This document shows, one piece after another, positions 35,965 through 45,727 of a stretch of DNA of 64,000 nt. The translations under genes and the position numbers were made by a program. Under the pieces are notes generated by a model. The model was not told where the DNA came from. It ran no database searches and was given only the letters and a program-made list of their open reading frames with translations. Positions within the stretch are counted from its first letter, which is position 1, and every line of letters begins with the position of its first letter. Source of the stretch: Bacteroidia bacterium. Lineage in GTDB: Bacteria > Bacteroidota > Bacteroidia > Bacteroidales > Prolixibacteraceae. The DNA lies in assembly GCA_026391655.1 (NCBI GenBank), contig JAPLDR010000019.1, positions 49,831 through 113,830 of the forward strand. The letters run 5' to 3'.

Positions 35965-37671
35965 ATGAGGGGTCCCGCAAGTATATTACTTTTTATTATT
36001 ATGCTTTTTGTGCAAAGTTTTTGCACTTACGGGCAGGAAACCCCCGATTTCATCTATCATATCGTTAAGAATAACGAAAGTGCCCTCCAGATTTCGCAGT
36101 TTTATAATGTACCTGTGGATTCGATTAGGAAATGGAATTATCTCGACCGGAATTACAGGGTGATTGAAGGCATGAAATTAATAATCAAAGGCAGAAACAG
36201 TAAATATCAAAACAATACTGTAACTGGCAAATCGCGATTAATTGATTCCAGGCAAGAGCCAAAAACAACAACAGTTAAAGTAAATCCTCCAATTAAATTT
36301 TCGCTTACCGTTAAACAAACAGCTACAGATAATAAACAAACAACTACGGATAAATTAACGCCAATAATTGAACAACCAGTTACGAATAAATCAACGCTAT
36401 TAGTTAAACAAACACCCTCTGATACAATTTCTTCTAAAGAGAAACTAACTACTGAAAAGGGTTTGGCTCAGGTACTTGATAATTCGAAAAAATCTGTAAA
36501 AGACGCTCTGACAGATTCATTGCTGACAACTGATCAACCGGTATTTTTACCCATATATTCCGATCCTATCAAGAATGAAAGCCGGTCTACCTTTTTCGAG
36601 AAAGTACTGTACTACTATTTCAAATCGAATTACCTGATAAAGTTTATTATTTTCCTGAATTTACTGTTTCTGATATCTTCTATTATATTGGCTATATGGC
36701 TGTTGTCCAGGCGATTAAAAACTGAATATATCGAATTTAAGAAAACAAAATGTCAGGACCGATACCGCGATTTTATTACCGACTGGCTCTACGAAGAACA
36801 TATACCGAGTGTTCCTGTATCCTTAATCAAAGAGTTAAAAGACAAAGTTTTTCGCGATGTCTTTACCACAGAATTACTGTCGCTTCACAACAACCTAACC
36901 GGCGAAAGTGCAGAAAAACTTGTCGAATTATTTCATTTGGCCGGATTTAAAAAATTTTCAATACAAAAAGTCCATCGCCCTTTCTGGCATTTAAAGGCAA
37001 AAGGATTTAGGGAGCTGGCGCAAATGAAGATTAAAGAAAATTTTATGATATTTAAGTACCTTAATTCCGGGAATGTCACACTTAGTATTGAGGCACAATT
37101 GGCATGGATTCAGCTGAACCCTGATGATCCGCTCAGTTTCTACGACGATCCAAACGTAAAGCTAACTGAATGGGGGCAACTCAATTTGCTTCTTGCACTG
37201 AAGAAGAGTGGAAGAATTCCTGATTTCGGCCGATGGCTAAAAAGTATGAGCAAAAGTGTTTCACTTTTTGCACTCAAGATGGCTGGAATTTACAAACAGT
37301 TTGATAATGTTGATTTGGTCACGCAAAGACTTGATGACAGTGATCGGGATATCAGGCGTGAAGCAATTTGTGCGCTTGGTAAAATGGCTCTACCATCACA
37401 TACTACTGTGCTTCAGCAATTATTTCCTAAAGAAGAGCTTGAAAATAAAATTGAGATAATACGTTCGCTTATAATGATGTCAGAATTTTCAAGTATTCCT
37501 TTTTTCGAAGAAGTGCTACTTAAGGAAACAGACATCAATCTCCGCATTCTTTCTGCCAAAGGATTAGTTTCTCTTGGTGACACCGGTAAGGAAAAACTTG
37601 ATTCAATATTTTTGGAGGCTGATCCGATATTAAAAAAGATTATTATTCATGCAAAAGACAATAGAATCTGA
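35965..37671 (+). CDS. LysM-TM-HEAT membrane protein
   Basis: A 568-residue protein. A signal peptide (ending TYGQ) is followed by a LysM-like peptidoglycan-binding domain at about 29-75 (YHIVKNNESALQISQFY), a Thr/Lys/Gln-rich linker with repeated KQT and TDK motifs (about 85-170), a transmembrane helix near 222-250, and a cytoplasmic helical region with HEAT-like repeats at about 450-550 (SDRDIRREAICALGKMA). It could couple the cell wall and outer membrane side to cytoplasmic regulators such as the receiver protein. Its last base is shared with the start of the GT2 gene. Confidence 0.8.
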   Translation: MRGPASILLFIIMLFVQSFCTYGQETPDFIYHIVKNNESALQISQFYNVPVDSIRKWNYLDRNYRVIEGMKLIIKGRNSKYQNNTVTGKSRLIDSRQEPKTTTVKVNPPIKFSLTVKQTATDNKQTTTDKLTPIIEQPVTNKSTLLVKQTPSDTISSKEKLTTEKGLAQVLDNSKKSVKDALTDSLLTTDQPVFLPIYSDPIKNESRSTFFEKVLYYYFKSNYLIKFIIFLNLLFLISSIILAIWLLSRRLKTEYIEFKKTKCQDRYRDFITDWLYEEHIPSVPVSLIKELKDKVFRDVFTTELLSLHNNLTGESAEKLVELFHLAGFKKFSIQKVHRPFWHLKAKGFRELAQMKIKENFMIFKYLNSGNVTLSIEAQLAWIQLNPDDPLSFYDDPNVKLTEWGQLNLLLALKKSGRIPDFGRWLKSMSKSVSLFALKMAGIYKQFDNVDLVTQRLDDSDRDIRREAICALGKMALPSHTTVLQQLFPKEELENKIEIIRSLIMMSEFSSIPFFEEVLLKETDINLRILSAKGLVSLGDTGKEKLDSIFLEADPILKKIIIHAKDNRI

Positions 37672-39107
37672 TGTACGATGTCATTAGAATACTTAATTTT
37701 TTAATCAGAAATGGAATATTCATTTTTTCCATTGCGATATTCTCTTCATATATTGTAATGGCAGTCATCTCCGGAATAGAAATATTCAGGTATATGCGAA
37801 AAAATAGTTTTGTTGACTATCTATCGATTATTCCGTCTCCTTATGCACCCTCTATCACCATTATTGCCCCGGCATATAATGAAGGGAAAACAATTATCGA
37901 AAACATAAGGTCATTATTGTCAATACATTATATTGATTTTGAGGTTGTTATTATCAATGACGGGAGTAAAGATGACTCCCTCGAAAAGATAATTGCTCAT
38001 TATCAACTTGAAAAAGTTGATTATTTTGTGAATTATATTCTTCCCTCAAAGCCCGTTCGAGGAGTTTATAAATCGATAAATAAAGCTTACAAAAAGCTGA
38101 TTGTGATCGACAAAGAGAACGGAGGGAAAGCCGATTCGTTGAATGCGGGGATTAACATTTGTAATAAAAAATACTTTGCAGCTATAGATGTCGACTGTAT
38201 TCTCGAAGAAGATGCCATTCTAAGAATGATTAAGCCCTTTCTTGAATATAGTAACAGTCGGGTAATTGCTACAGGAGGAGTTATAAGAATTGCCAATTCC
38301 TGTAAAATAAGGGATGGGAAAATTGTGGAGATCAATTTTCCTACAAATTGGATTGCGCGTTTTCAGGTACTTGAATACACAAGGGCTTTTTTAATGGGAC
38401 GGATGGCATGGAGCCGTCTCAACGGATTACTGATAATTTCGGGAGCCTTCGGGATATTTGATCGTGAAATCGTCATCAAATCGGGTGGTTACGATATCAA
38501 AACGGTAGGTGAAGATATGGAGCTTGTTGTGCGAATGAGACGATATATGATCGAAAACGATCTCAAGTACAAAATTGTTTATATCCCTGACCCACTATGC
38601 TGGACTGAAGTTCCTGAGAGTTTGAACATATTATCGCGTCAACGCAGTCGTTGGACGCGGGGTAACATGGAGACGTTATTTAAACATATGACATTGTTTT
38701 TTAATCCTAAATATGGGGTTTTAGGCATGCTTAGTCACCCTTTCTGGTTCTTTTTTGAATGGCTGGCTCCAATTATCGAATTTTTAGGATTTTTTTATGT
38801 TATACTAATTTGTATTATGGGTGATCCCAACTGGCCATTCTTTTTACTTTTGCTGGGATTTACTTATCTTTTTGCTGTGTGTTATTCTGCCTGGGCAGTT
38901 GTTTTTGAGGAATTTACTTTTGCCCGTTACAGACGAAAGCGGGATGTGTTCAGGCTTATCCTAATTTCCCTTGTTGAACCTATATTCTTTCATCCTTTAA
39001 ATGTCTGGTATGCAATCAGAGGTAATTTCCAATATCTGACCGGGGTTACTTCGTGGGGGAAAATGGAAAGAAAAGGATTTGCAGGTAAAAAGAAGATCAA
39101 AAATTAA
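37671..39107 (+). CDS. Membrane GT2 polysaccharide synthase
   Basis: A 478-residue processive-type glycosyltransferase. An N-terminal helix precedes the GT-A domain: IIAPAYNEGKTI, VIINDGSKDDS, the DxD-like AAIDVDCILEE, the catalytic VGEDMEL and QRSRWTRGN (QxxRW). Three or four membrane helices follow (about 365-450). It is similar in layout to PgaC and YaiP. It polymerises a sugar across the inner membrane; the sugar is unknown. Confidence 0.88.
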   Translation: MYDVIRILNFLIRNGIFIFSIAIFSSYIVMAVISGIEIFRYMRKNSFVDYLSIIPSPYAPSITIIAPAYNEGKTIIENIRSLLSIHYIDFEVVIINDGSKDDSLEKIIAHYQLEKVDYFVNYILPSKPVRGVYKSINKAYKKLIVIDKENGGKADSLNAGINICNKKYFAAIDVDCILEEDAILRMIKPFLEYSNSRVIATGGVIRIANSCKIRDGKIVEINFPTNWIARFQVLEYTRAFLMGRMAWSRLNGLLIISGAFGIFDREIVIKSGGYDIKTVGEDMELVVRMRRYMIENDLKYKIVYIPDPLCWTEVPESLNILSRQRSRWTRGNMETLFKHMTLFFNPKYGVLGMLSHPFWFFFEWLAPIIEFLGFFYVILICIMGDPNWPFFLLLLGFTYLFAVCYSAWAVVFEEFTFARYRRKRDVFRLILISLVEPIFFHPLNVWYAIRGNFQYLTGVTSWGKMERKGFAGKKKIKN

Positions 39108-39126
39108 ACATAGCTGATTAAATAAA

Positions 39127-41241
39127 ATGAAAATCATTAGCCGAAGAAAAAGACTGAAGGACAATCTGATATTGGGGATCAAACGATATCTGACCTTAAA
39201 CCTCGCGTTTTTTATACTGCTGGCTATTGTTCGGTGTTATGAGTATTTTTACCTGAAACATAAGATCACAATGCCTGAAGGCAGTTTAAAGCTCGAATTA
39301 TTGGGTTTCGGACACGATATTTTAATGCTTTTGAATATTGCAGGCATATTTTTCCTGCTGTTTATGGTAATTCATCTTTTGTCGCGTCGCTTGACTGGTT
39401 TTGTGTTTGTGGCCCTGGTCACTATATTTATTCTTACTGAAATAGCTCTGATACAATTTCTTGGCTCTACATCTCTGTTGCTTGGTGCCGATTTGTTCGG
39501 TTATTCATTTGATGAGATCATCAGCATCGTTTCAGCGGGAGGTGGTTTTTCCATCACAACAATGCTACCATTGGTAATTAGTGTTTTGCTGATGATTACA
39601 TTCCTTATATGGTCTAAACGCTTGAAATTGCCAGTTCTTTTTTCCTTGTTATTTGTGGTATTAAGTTTTGTCTCTTTAGCTTTTCAAAAGTACACCTATC
39701 CAAGGGCCGGTAAGTTTAATTCCGAGTTGGCTTATAATCTGGTTTCTAACAAAGCATATCACATCTTTTCGGCTACGTATTTGTTTTTTAATCCTGGTGA
39801 TCTAAGCGAGACAGCGCTTTACTCCTATTTTTATACAGGTCAGGTAGCTCAGGAGAAATTACCTGATATAGTACCTCCAAAACAATCATCCGATATCGTA
39901 GTTCCGGAGAAATCGTCCGCTATTTTATCTCCAGCTCCGAAGCAATTATCCGAATTTAACAGCAGCGAATATCCGTTTCTGCGAAGGAATGACAGTCCCG
40001 ATGTGCTAGGAAAGTATTTTAATGTTGGGCCGGAAAAACCTAATCTTGTTTTTATCATCGTCGAAAGCCTGGGGCGCGCCTACAGTGGAGAAGGTGCCTA
40101 CTTGCATAGCTTTACACCATTTCTTGACTCGCTTGAAAACCATAGTCTTTACTGGGAAAATGTTCTAAGTACAGCTGGTCGTACTTTCGAAGTTCTTCCA
40201 TCTGTTTTTGGATCGATGCCTTATGGGAAAAGTGGATTTGCGGAACTTGGCGTGAATATGCCCGACGGTATGTCGTTGATAAGCCTCTTAAAAGAACGCG
40301 GATACGAATCTCGTTTCTTCTATGGCGGCGATGCGACATTCGATAATATGAAACTCTTCCTGACGAAACAACATATTGATCATGTGATAGATGAGAATGA
40401 TTTTGGTCCTTCCTATAAAAAATTGCCACCTGTCAGAACAGGCGGTTTTACCTGGGGCTATGGCGAGAAAGATATTTTTCAAAAGGGGTTTGAAGTTTTG
40501 GCTGGCGCCGGATCGAAACCCAGGCTAGATATTTACCTTACTCTTGCTATGCATGATCCATATTTTGTTTCCGACCAGGACTATTACAATAAAAAAGTGG
40601 AGGAAAGATTAAATACCTTTAATCTTGATAACGATCAGAGAGCTGAATATCAAAAGTATTTTCTTAATTATGCGTCAATGCTTTATTTTAATGATGCGCT
40701 TCGCAATTTCTTTGCAGTGTATCAGAAGCGTGCAGATTTCAAGAATACGATTTTTTTCATTACGGGCGATCACCGGATGTCGTCACCTCCTATTTCTACT
40801 CAAATTGATCGTTTTCATGTTCCGTTGATTGTTTTCTCGCCCATGTTGAAATCGTCAGACAAATTTTCGTCAGTTGTTTCGCATCTTGATTTCACCCCTT
40901 CTGTAGTAGCCTTCCTGAAAAATAATTACGGAATGAAATTCCCTTCGCTTGTTCCCTGGCTTGGACATGGATTAGACAGCGAGAAAACATTTAGAAATAC
41001 CATGTCAGTACCTTTTATCAGGACTAAAAATGAGATAATTGACTACATTGACCGTGATTACTTTATTGTAAATGATCAGCTTTTTAAGATATCAGAAGAT
41101 ATGGGAATTGACCAGGTAATTGATGAACAGAAACTAACCGAAATTCAGCGAAAGTTTGAAAAATTTAAAACAGATAATCTTAGGGCTTGCTTTAATAACG
41201 CACTGATTCCGGATAGTTTAAAATTTAAGATCAACCCCTGA
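39127..41241 (+). CDS. LtaS-like sulfatase-fold membrane transferase
   Basis: A 704-residue protein with about five N-terminal membrane helices (residues about 20-200), a Pro/Ser-rich linker with repeated P-K-Q-S-S-like motifs (about 245-285) and an extracytoplasmic alkaline-phosphatase-superfamily domain. Metal-site residues include E313 in IIVESLGR, T353 in GRTFE (probable nucleophile) and D548/H549 in TGDH. This matches lipoteichoic acid synthase and phosphoglycerol or phosphoethanolamine transferases. Twenty bases after the GT2 gene, it probably decorates the product glycan. Confidence 0.85.
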   Translation: MKIISRRKRLKDNLILGIKRYLTLNLAFFILLAIVRCYEYFYLKHKITMPEGSLKLELLGFGHDILMLLNIAGIFFLLFMVIHLLSRRLTGFVFVALVTIFILTEIALIQFLGSTSLLLGADLFGYSFDEIISIVSAGGGFSITTMLPLVISVLLMITFLIWSKRLKLPVLFSLLFVVLSFVSLAFQKYTYPRAGKFNSELAYNLVSNKAYHIFSATYLFFNPGDLSETALYSYFYTGQVAQEKLPDIVPPKQSSDIVVPEKSSAILSPAPKQLSEFNSSEYPFLRRNDSPDVLGKYFNVGPEKPNLVFIIVESLGRAYSGEGAYLHSFTPFLDSLENHSLYWENVLSTAGRTFEVLPSVFGSMPYGKSGFAELGVNMPDGMSLISLLKERGYESRFFYGGDATFDNMKLFLTKQHIDHVIDENDFGPSYKKLPPVRTGGFTWGYGEKDIFQKGFEVLAGAGSKPRLDIYLTLAMHDPYFVSDQDYYNKKVEERLNTFNLDNDQRAEYQKYFLNYASMLYFNDALRNFFAVYQKRADFKNTIFFITGDHRMSSPPISTQIDRFHVPLIVFSPMLKSSDKFSSVVSHLDFTPSVVAFLKNNYGMKFPSLVPWLGHGLDSEKTFRNTMSVPFIRTKNEIIDYIDRDYFIVNDQLFKISEDMGIDQVIDEQKLTEIQRKFEKFKTDNLRACFNNALIPDSLKFKINP

Positions 41242-41255
41242 CAATTGCCGACAAG

Positions 41256-42341
41256 TTATCTTCTGAAATAGTCGTCAAGTATTTTTGATGTCATCGGTAA
41301 GTAATACCTCCAGAAGAAGGGCGTTCTGTCATTTAAATCATATTCGTTTAGGACAAACATTTTGAAGAATTCAATCCCCACAATTTGATCGAAGGTTTTA
41401 TGGATCGGCGTATCGGTAAAGTCACCGCAAAAATAGTAATAAGGCGAGTCTTTAATATTTTCAAAAGCCGCCGGGAAAATTTTGGGAATGTTGTGATGAT
41501 GGAGTATTGAATCCCCTCTTCCATTGGGAGATAACTCATAATAGGATATAACCCGGTTGTTCGTGTCGGTGCTCAAAGTGATATCGAACCAATAGGGATA
41601 TCTGATCATTTTCGGAATACTGAATTTTTTAACTCCATAAGCAAAACTTTTAACACGAGGGACTTCATGGTAAAGATCTGTTTCTTTTTCTAAAATTGCT
41701 ATCGTTTCATTTGAATGAACGAATACGATACCGGGTTTAGTAAAAGGCCATTTATTCTGGTGCTGTTCCTTGTAAAGCCGCACTACCCATTTAGGTAATT
41801 CAGGGTTTTTTACAGTGTCGAGTTGTTCGAAATAGCGACCAGTCCACCCACTCCACTTGAGACCTAAAAGATGCTCTATTTCAGCTCTTTCCCGGCTACT
41901 GGTCGGAGAAGCAAAAAAATTAAACTCGGCAAGTATCAGTTTCTTTTTTTCCTTCATCTTCTTTAAAAAGCGTACATCATTTTTATCTAAACCGCCATAC
42001 ACTTTTGATGAATGTTCAGCCACATTTATTTTTCGATACCACTCGTTGTAATATATTCCGTAAGTATCTGTAAAATAGGTCATATCAAAAGAATTACTTA
42101 GGCTGTCTATTTGACTATCTGTGAATTTGGAGAGATCTTTAATTAAAAAACTATCATTATTCAGCGGGAAAAATCCAAAGTAATCACGCTGGGGAGAGTA
42201 ATTATCGCCATCGGGTTTGCGATATTTCTCATGAGAAAGCACCCAGTCAAAAGCACGATGTTCAAGTCCATATGTTGTTAATACCGTCTTATCCATAAAC
42301 AGAACATTTACTTTATTCGACGGTTTGATGGTCCATATCAA
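41256..42341 (-). CDS. Uncharacterised protein, N-terminal anchor separated by an in-frame TAG
   Basis: The open part encodes up to 361 residues starting at a TTG right after a TAG stop (42342-42344). Reading on upstream in the same frame gives a 20-residue hydrophobic start from an ATG at 42404, so the full gene probably once ran 41256-42404. The mature region has a conserved look (EFNFFASPTSS, GWTGRYFE, PELPKWVVRLY, GIVFVHSN) but I cannot assign a family. A downstream ATG exists at about residue 16 (MDKTVL) that would give a cytoplasmic product. It lies 97 bases after the response regulator on the same strand. Confidence 0.7.
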   Translation of the reverse strand: MIWTIKPSNKVNVLFMDKTVLTTYGLEHRAFDWVLSHEKYRKPDGDNYSPQRDYFGFFPLNNDSFLIKDLSKFTDSQIDSLSNSFDMTYFTDTYGIYYNEWYRKINVAEHSSKVYGGLDKNDVRFLKKMKEKKKLILAEFNFFASPTSSRERAEIEHLLGLKWSGWTGRYFEQLDTVKNPELPKWVVRLYKEQHQNKWPFTKPGIVFVHSNETIAILEKETDLYHEVPRVKSFAYGVKKFSIPKMIRYPYWFDITLSTDTNNRVISYYELSPNGRGDSILHHHNIPKIFPAAFENIKDSPYYYFCGDFTDTPIHKTFDQIVGIEFFKMFVLNEYDLNDRTPFFWRYYLPMTSKILDDYFRR

Positions 42342-42404
42342 CTATAAGATCAGTGGAAGAATGATAAATCCAAACATGAAAATATTGATTAAACTTCTTT
42401 TCAT
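42342..42404 (-). other. Interrupted signal-anchor segment of the downstream gene
   Basis: Twenty codons from ATG (42402-42404) encode MKRSLINIFMFGFIILPLIL and then an in-frame TAG; the following codons (LIWTI) continue the hydrophobic stretch. The stop therefore falls inside a membrane segment. Nonsense mutation, readthrough or a base error would all explain it. Confidence 0.75.
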
Positions 42405-42500
42405 AGTTTGGCGCAAATTAAATAACTTTTTCTGAAAGAATAATACATACCAGATGTTTATCGACTGATTGAAAGCAATATGGATATAAGCTAAAAACTT

Positions 42501-43199
42501 CTAAAGATAATCAATATATGTCATTATAAATCCACTTCCGTGAATATTCCGGATTTCGACAGAAGGATCATCTTTGAGGTATTTCCTTAATTTGGTGATG
42601 AACACATCCATACTGCGCGTAGTGAAATAGCCATCGTCACCCCATATTCTCTTTAACGCGACTTCGCGCGACAGCAATTCGTTTTTATGCTCACAGAGTA
42701 ATTTTAGTAGTGCGGACTCTTTTGGACTGAGCAATTGCTTTACACCATCAAGTTTTATTTCGCGTAATTGAGGATCAAAAGAATATTTTCCGATTTGGAA
42801 TAATTGATTATCAGCGCTTTTTGCACCATCTGATCTTTTGAGTGCTACCGCAATTTTATAAATTAAGACATCAGCATCAAAGGGTTTGATGATGTAGTCA
42901 TCAGCACCTAAACGATATCCGGTTATTATGTCTTCTTTTAAGGATTTAGCTGTCAGATAAATAATGGGAATATTGGGATCTACGGACCTGATCTCGCGTC
43001 CAATCGAAAATCCATCAACGTGGGGAAGCATAACATCAAGCAGACACAGATCATAAGTTCCTTCTTTAAATGTACTAAAGGCATGCTTCCCATCATCGAG
43101 CCAGGTAATAGAAAAATTGCAGATTTCAAGATACGATTTCAAGACGGCTCCAAAACTAAGATCGTCTTCAACAAAAAAAAGAGACTTTTTTGTTATCAT
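42501..43199 (-). CDS. OmpR-family response regulator
   Basis: A 232-residue regulator with a receiver domain (E11/D12/D13, phosphoacceptor D55 in LLDVMLP, Lys in YIIKPF) and a C-terminal winged helix (LLSPKESALLKLLCEH; TRSMDVFITKLRKYL). The start overlaps the kinase stop by four bases (ATGA), so both are made together. Probable targets are the divergent gene at 44933 and the operon itself through TTAAC repeats. Confidence 0.93.
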   Translation of the reverse strand: MITKKSLFFVEDDLSFGAVLKSYLEICNFSITWLDDGKHAFSTFKEGTYDLCLLDVMLPHVDGFSIGREIRSVDPNIPIIYLTAKSLKEDIITGYRLGADDYIIKPFDADVLIYKIAVALKRSDGAKSADNQLFQIGKYSFDPQLREIKLDGVKQLLSPKESALLKLLCEHKNELLSREVALKRIWGDDGYFTTRSMDVFITKLRKYLKDDPSVEIRNIHGSGFIMTYIDYL

Positions 43200-44779
43200 C
43201 GTCTGTTAATTAAAAATGGAATGAAAACAACAAACCGGCTTCCTTTACCAGGTTCACTATGTACCTTAATACTTCCGTCGTTGGCTTCCAAAATCGCTTT
43301 GACATAGCTTAAACCAAGACCAAACCCTTTAATATTATGAATATTTCCGGATGTAAGACGGTAGAATTTGTCAAAAATCCTGGTCTGAACGGCCTTGCTC
43401 ATTCCAATGCCCTTGTCTTCAACCGTTAAATATATTCCTTTAGGACAGTTAGTTGTTGTAACAGTTATTAATGGTTCGTCGGGCGAATATTTATTGGCAT
43501 TATCTAAAAGGTTGTAAACGAGGTTTGTAAAATGGATCGGGTCGGTTGTTACAACGGGATTAACTGCTTCAAGTTTTGTGTTAATTTTGCCTCCCTTTTT
43601 CTCAACTTGCAACAAGATCCCATTTCTCGCCTCTTCGATCAGCTCATGGACATTAACTGCATGAAAATTGAATTCGAATTCCTTCCTGTCCAGCCTGGCA
43701 ATTTGCAGGATTCGTTCCACCTGTTCGTTCATTCTCAGGTTCTCTTTTTTGATCATTCCTGTAAAAAACCGAACCTTTTCCTCATCTTTGATTACTTTAT
43801 CGTTTGATATTGAGTCGGCTGCAATTGAGATGGTTGCAATCGGGGTTTTAAATTCATGAGTCATATTATTAATAAAATCTGACTTCATTTCAGATATTTT
43901 TTTCTGTCTGATTATCAGGAATATACTTAACGAAAAGGTGAGAAAAATAATCATAGTAAACGCTACTGAAAGCCCGAGTAAAAGGGTGGTGGTACGCCCG
44001 ATAAAAAGATTCCTATCGGGAAAATAAACAGCTAACTCAAGATTTTTCCGGAAAACATCGTTTGGAAACAGATTGACTTTATACCATTTGGGATGGTCAG
44101 AGATTTTAGTAGTTGTTTTTAAAATACTATCAACCGGATTAATAGTAAAATTGAAATCAATAGGGATTGCCCGATCCATCAACTCCTCTTTGAGTAGTTT
44201 TTTCAATTGTTTTTCATCAATATGGCGGCCCGTTTCCCAACCGTTATACTCGATTGCAATCTGTTTCGACAGTTTCTCGAGTTGTTCAATTTTTTTTCCC
44301 GTATTATATGGGATTTCAGGAAATTCCGATAAAACCATAGAATCGTGAAAAGTTACTAATGTATCTTTAGAATGCTGGAATGTATTGCCCGATTTTCCGA
44401 AGATAGATTGTAATTTTATGGAACGGCTCCTTGATTTTGTTCCTCTTGATTTCGAGGTGATTACAGTGATATTTCCTTTAATGCTGTCTTTTTTTATCAT
44501 TACATCGATATTTTCGAAACCCAGCGTTGGAGGCGGCGGAAAAGGAACTCTTTCATCCCATTTTAAGGAATCACCGGCGGCAAAATTTCGTATAATTCTA
44601 AGATCATGTCCAGTTTCAAGGCGACGGACTGCTTTGTTCATAGCCTCGTTAACCGACCGGTCAAAAAGCTCATTTCTCACGGCCACCGAATTGTTAAACC
44701 AATAGAATTGTACCGCTACTATTCCGAGCAGAGAAATCCCCATTAGAAACACTAAACCGATGATGATGCGCTTATTCAT
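43196..44779 (-). CDS. Sensor histidine kinase
   Basis: A 527-residue kinase. Two membrane helices (about residues 5-27 and 265-290) flank a periplasmic sensor region of some 235 residues. The HisKA motif NNMTHEFKTPIATIS carries the phosphorylated His, and the ATPase shows the N box NLVYNLLDNANKY, G1 DKGIGMS and G2 GFGLGLSYV. The periplasmic part has basic, low-complexity stretches (SKSRGTKSRSRSIK). The signal is unknown; an envelope stress signal would fit the secreted target gene opposite. Confidence 0.92.
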   Translation of the reverse strand: MNKRIIIGLVFLMGISLLGIVAVQFYWFNNSVAVRNELFDRSVNEAMNKAVRRLETGHDLRIIRNFAAGDSLKWDERVPFPPPPTLGFENIDVMIKKDSIKGNITVITSKSRGTKSRSRSIKLQSIFGKSGNTFQHSKDTLVTFHDSMVLSEFPEIPYNTGKKIEQLEKLSKQIAIEYNGWETGRHIDEKQLKKLLKEELMDRAIPIDFNFTINPVDSILKTTTKISDHPKWYKVNLFPNDVFRKNLELAVYFPDRNLFIGRTTTLLLGLSVAFTMIIFLTFSLSIFLIIRQKKISEMKSDFINNMTHEFKTPIATISIAADSISNDKVIKDEEKVRFFTGMIKKENLRMNEQVERILQIARLDRKEFEFNFHAVNVHELIEEARNGILLQVEKKGGKINTKLEAVNPVVTTDPIHFTNLVYNLLDNANKYSPDEPLITVTTTNCPKGIYLTVEDKGIGMSKAVQTRIFDKFYRLTSGNIHNIKGFGLGLSYVKAILEANDGSIKVHSEPGKGSRFVVFIPFLINRR

Positions 44780-44799
44780 AACCCAAAAATAGACAATAA

Positions 44800-44854
44800 T
44801 TTAACCTTATTTTCAACTTTAACTTTCCCTTAACACTTTTTTACTAAACCTTAA
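44800..44854. promoter_or_regulatory. TTAAC direct repeats, candidate response-regulator box
   Basis: TTAAC occurs at 44800, 44818, 44829 and 44850 on the plus strand, in the 150-base space between the kinase gene and the secreted-protein gene. The 11-base step between the second and third is typical of tandem OmpR-family half-sites. Confidence 0.45.
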
Positions 44855-44932
44855 CCGGTTTCGAATAATAAACTATCTACTTTTGATTCATTATTTTAAT
44901 TGAAAAGTAGTTCACCTAAAAAATTAATCGAA

Positions 44933-45643
44933 ATGAAACGAGTATTAAGTCTAAAAAATCGGGCAGTGGTTATCTCGGTATTAGCGGGATTATTGTTTAC
45001 AGCCTCCTCATTTACCTTTGGTCCGGTCGAAAGCACTTTATTGGTTGATAATGCCCCGCAGAAAAAGGAGCAAAGGGTAAAGGTAACAGTTAACAAGAAT
45101 GGGAAGGAAACAAAAATTGATACTACTTTTAACCTCCCGGATGAGAAAATGATTCAGGTAAAAGTTGATTCAATGCTTAATAAAATTGAAATTGAGGGAA
45201 TTGAACCGGGTATGAAGAACATCGTTATTCATCGTGGAGGAAATCATATGAATTGGAGTAGCAAGGATGGTGACAAGTTTCCCGGAAATGAACAATTTGA
45301 TATCCTTATTCAAAGCGGTGATTCAGGAATGAGAAAACACGTGAGAAAAATCATTCATATGATTGATGATGGCAGTATTTACTCTTTTGGGAGATCAGAA
45401 GGTGACGAAATGCTTCCTCCACTCCCTCCAATGCCTCCTTCTCACTCAATCGTAAGGTTTAAGCGGTTTGGCGGAGATCCTTTTGCACTCGACCCTAAAG
45501 ATGAGTCGATTATATCTTACGACAAGAAGGATATCGGTAAAGGACTTGAAAAAATTACCATTATCAGAAAGAAGAAAGTTGAAAACGAAAAGATGGAAGA
45601 GATTAATGTTAAAACTGAAATTACTGATGAATCAAAGAAATAA
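44933..45643 (+). CDS. Secreted protein divergent from the two-component system
   Basis: The ATG at 44933 gives 236 residues (MKRVLSLKNR); an upstream TTG at 44900 would add 11 residues before the signal peptide. A hydrophobic signal (about residues 11-30, ASSFTFG) precedes a charged, partly repetitive region (KVTVNKNGKETKIDTTF; IVIHRGGNHMNWSS), a proline-rich patch (PPLPPMPPSH) and a Lys/Glu-rich C-terminus. I do not recognise the family. Its position suggests control by the adjacent two-component system, as CpxP or Spy are by CpxRA. Confidence 0.7.
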   Translation: MKRVLSLKNRAVVISVLAGLLFTASSFTFGPVESTLLVDNAPQKKEQRVKVTVNKNGKETKIDTTFNLPDEKMIQVKVDSMLNKIEIEGIEPGMKNIVIHRGGNHMNWSSKDGDKFPGNEQFDILIQSGDSGMRKHVRKIIHMIDDGSIYSFGRSEGDEMLPPLPPMPPSHSIVRFKRFGGDPFALDPKDESIISYDKKDIGKGLEKITIIRKKKVENEKMEEINVKTEITDESKK

Positions 45644-45670
45644 TTCGACTAATTATTTGATTTACATTTA

Positions 45671-45714
45671 TTTAATTAAAAAAGGCGGAAGAAGTTCCGC
45701 CTTTTTTAATTAAA
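45671..45714. terminator. Bidirectional terminator
   Basis: A perfect 20-bp stem (45671-45690 / 45695-45714) with loop gaag and A/T-runs on the outer parts, between the secreted protein gene and the convergent oxidoreductase gene. Confidence 0.92.
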
Positions 45715-45727
45715 TAAATATCGACAT

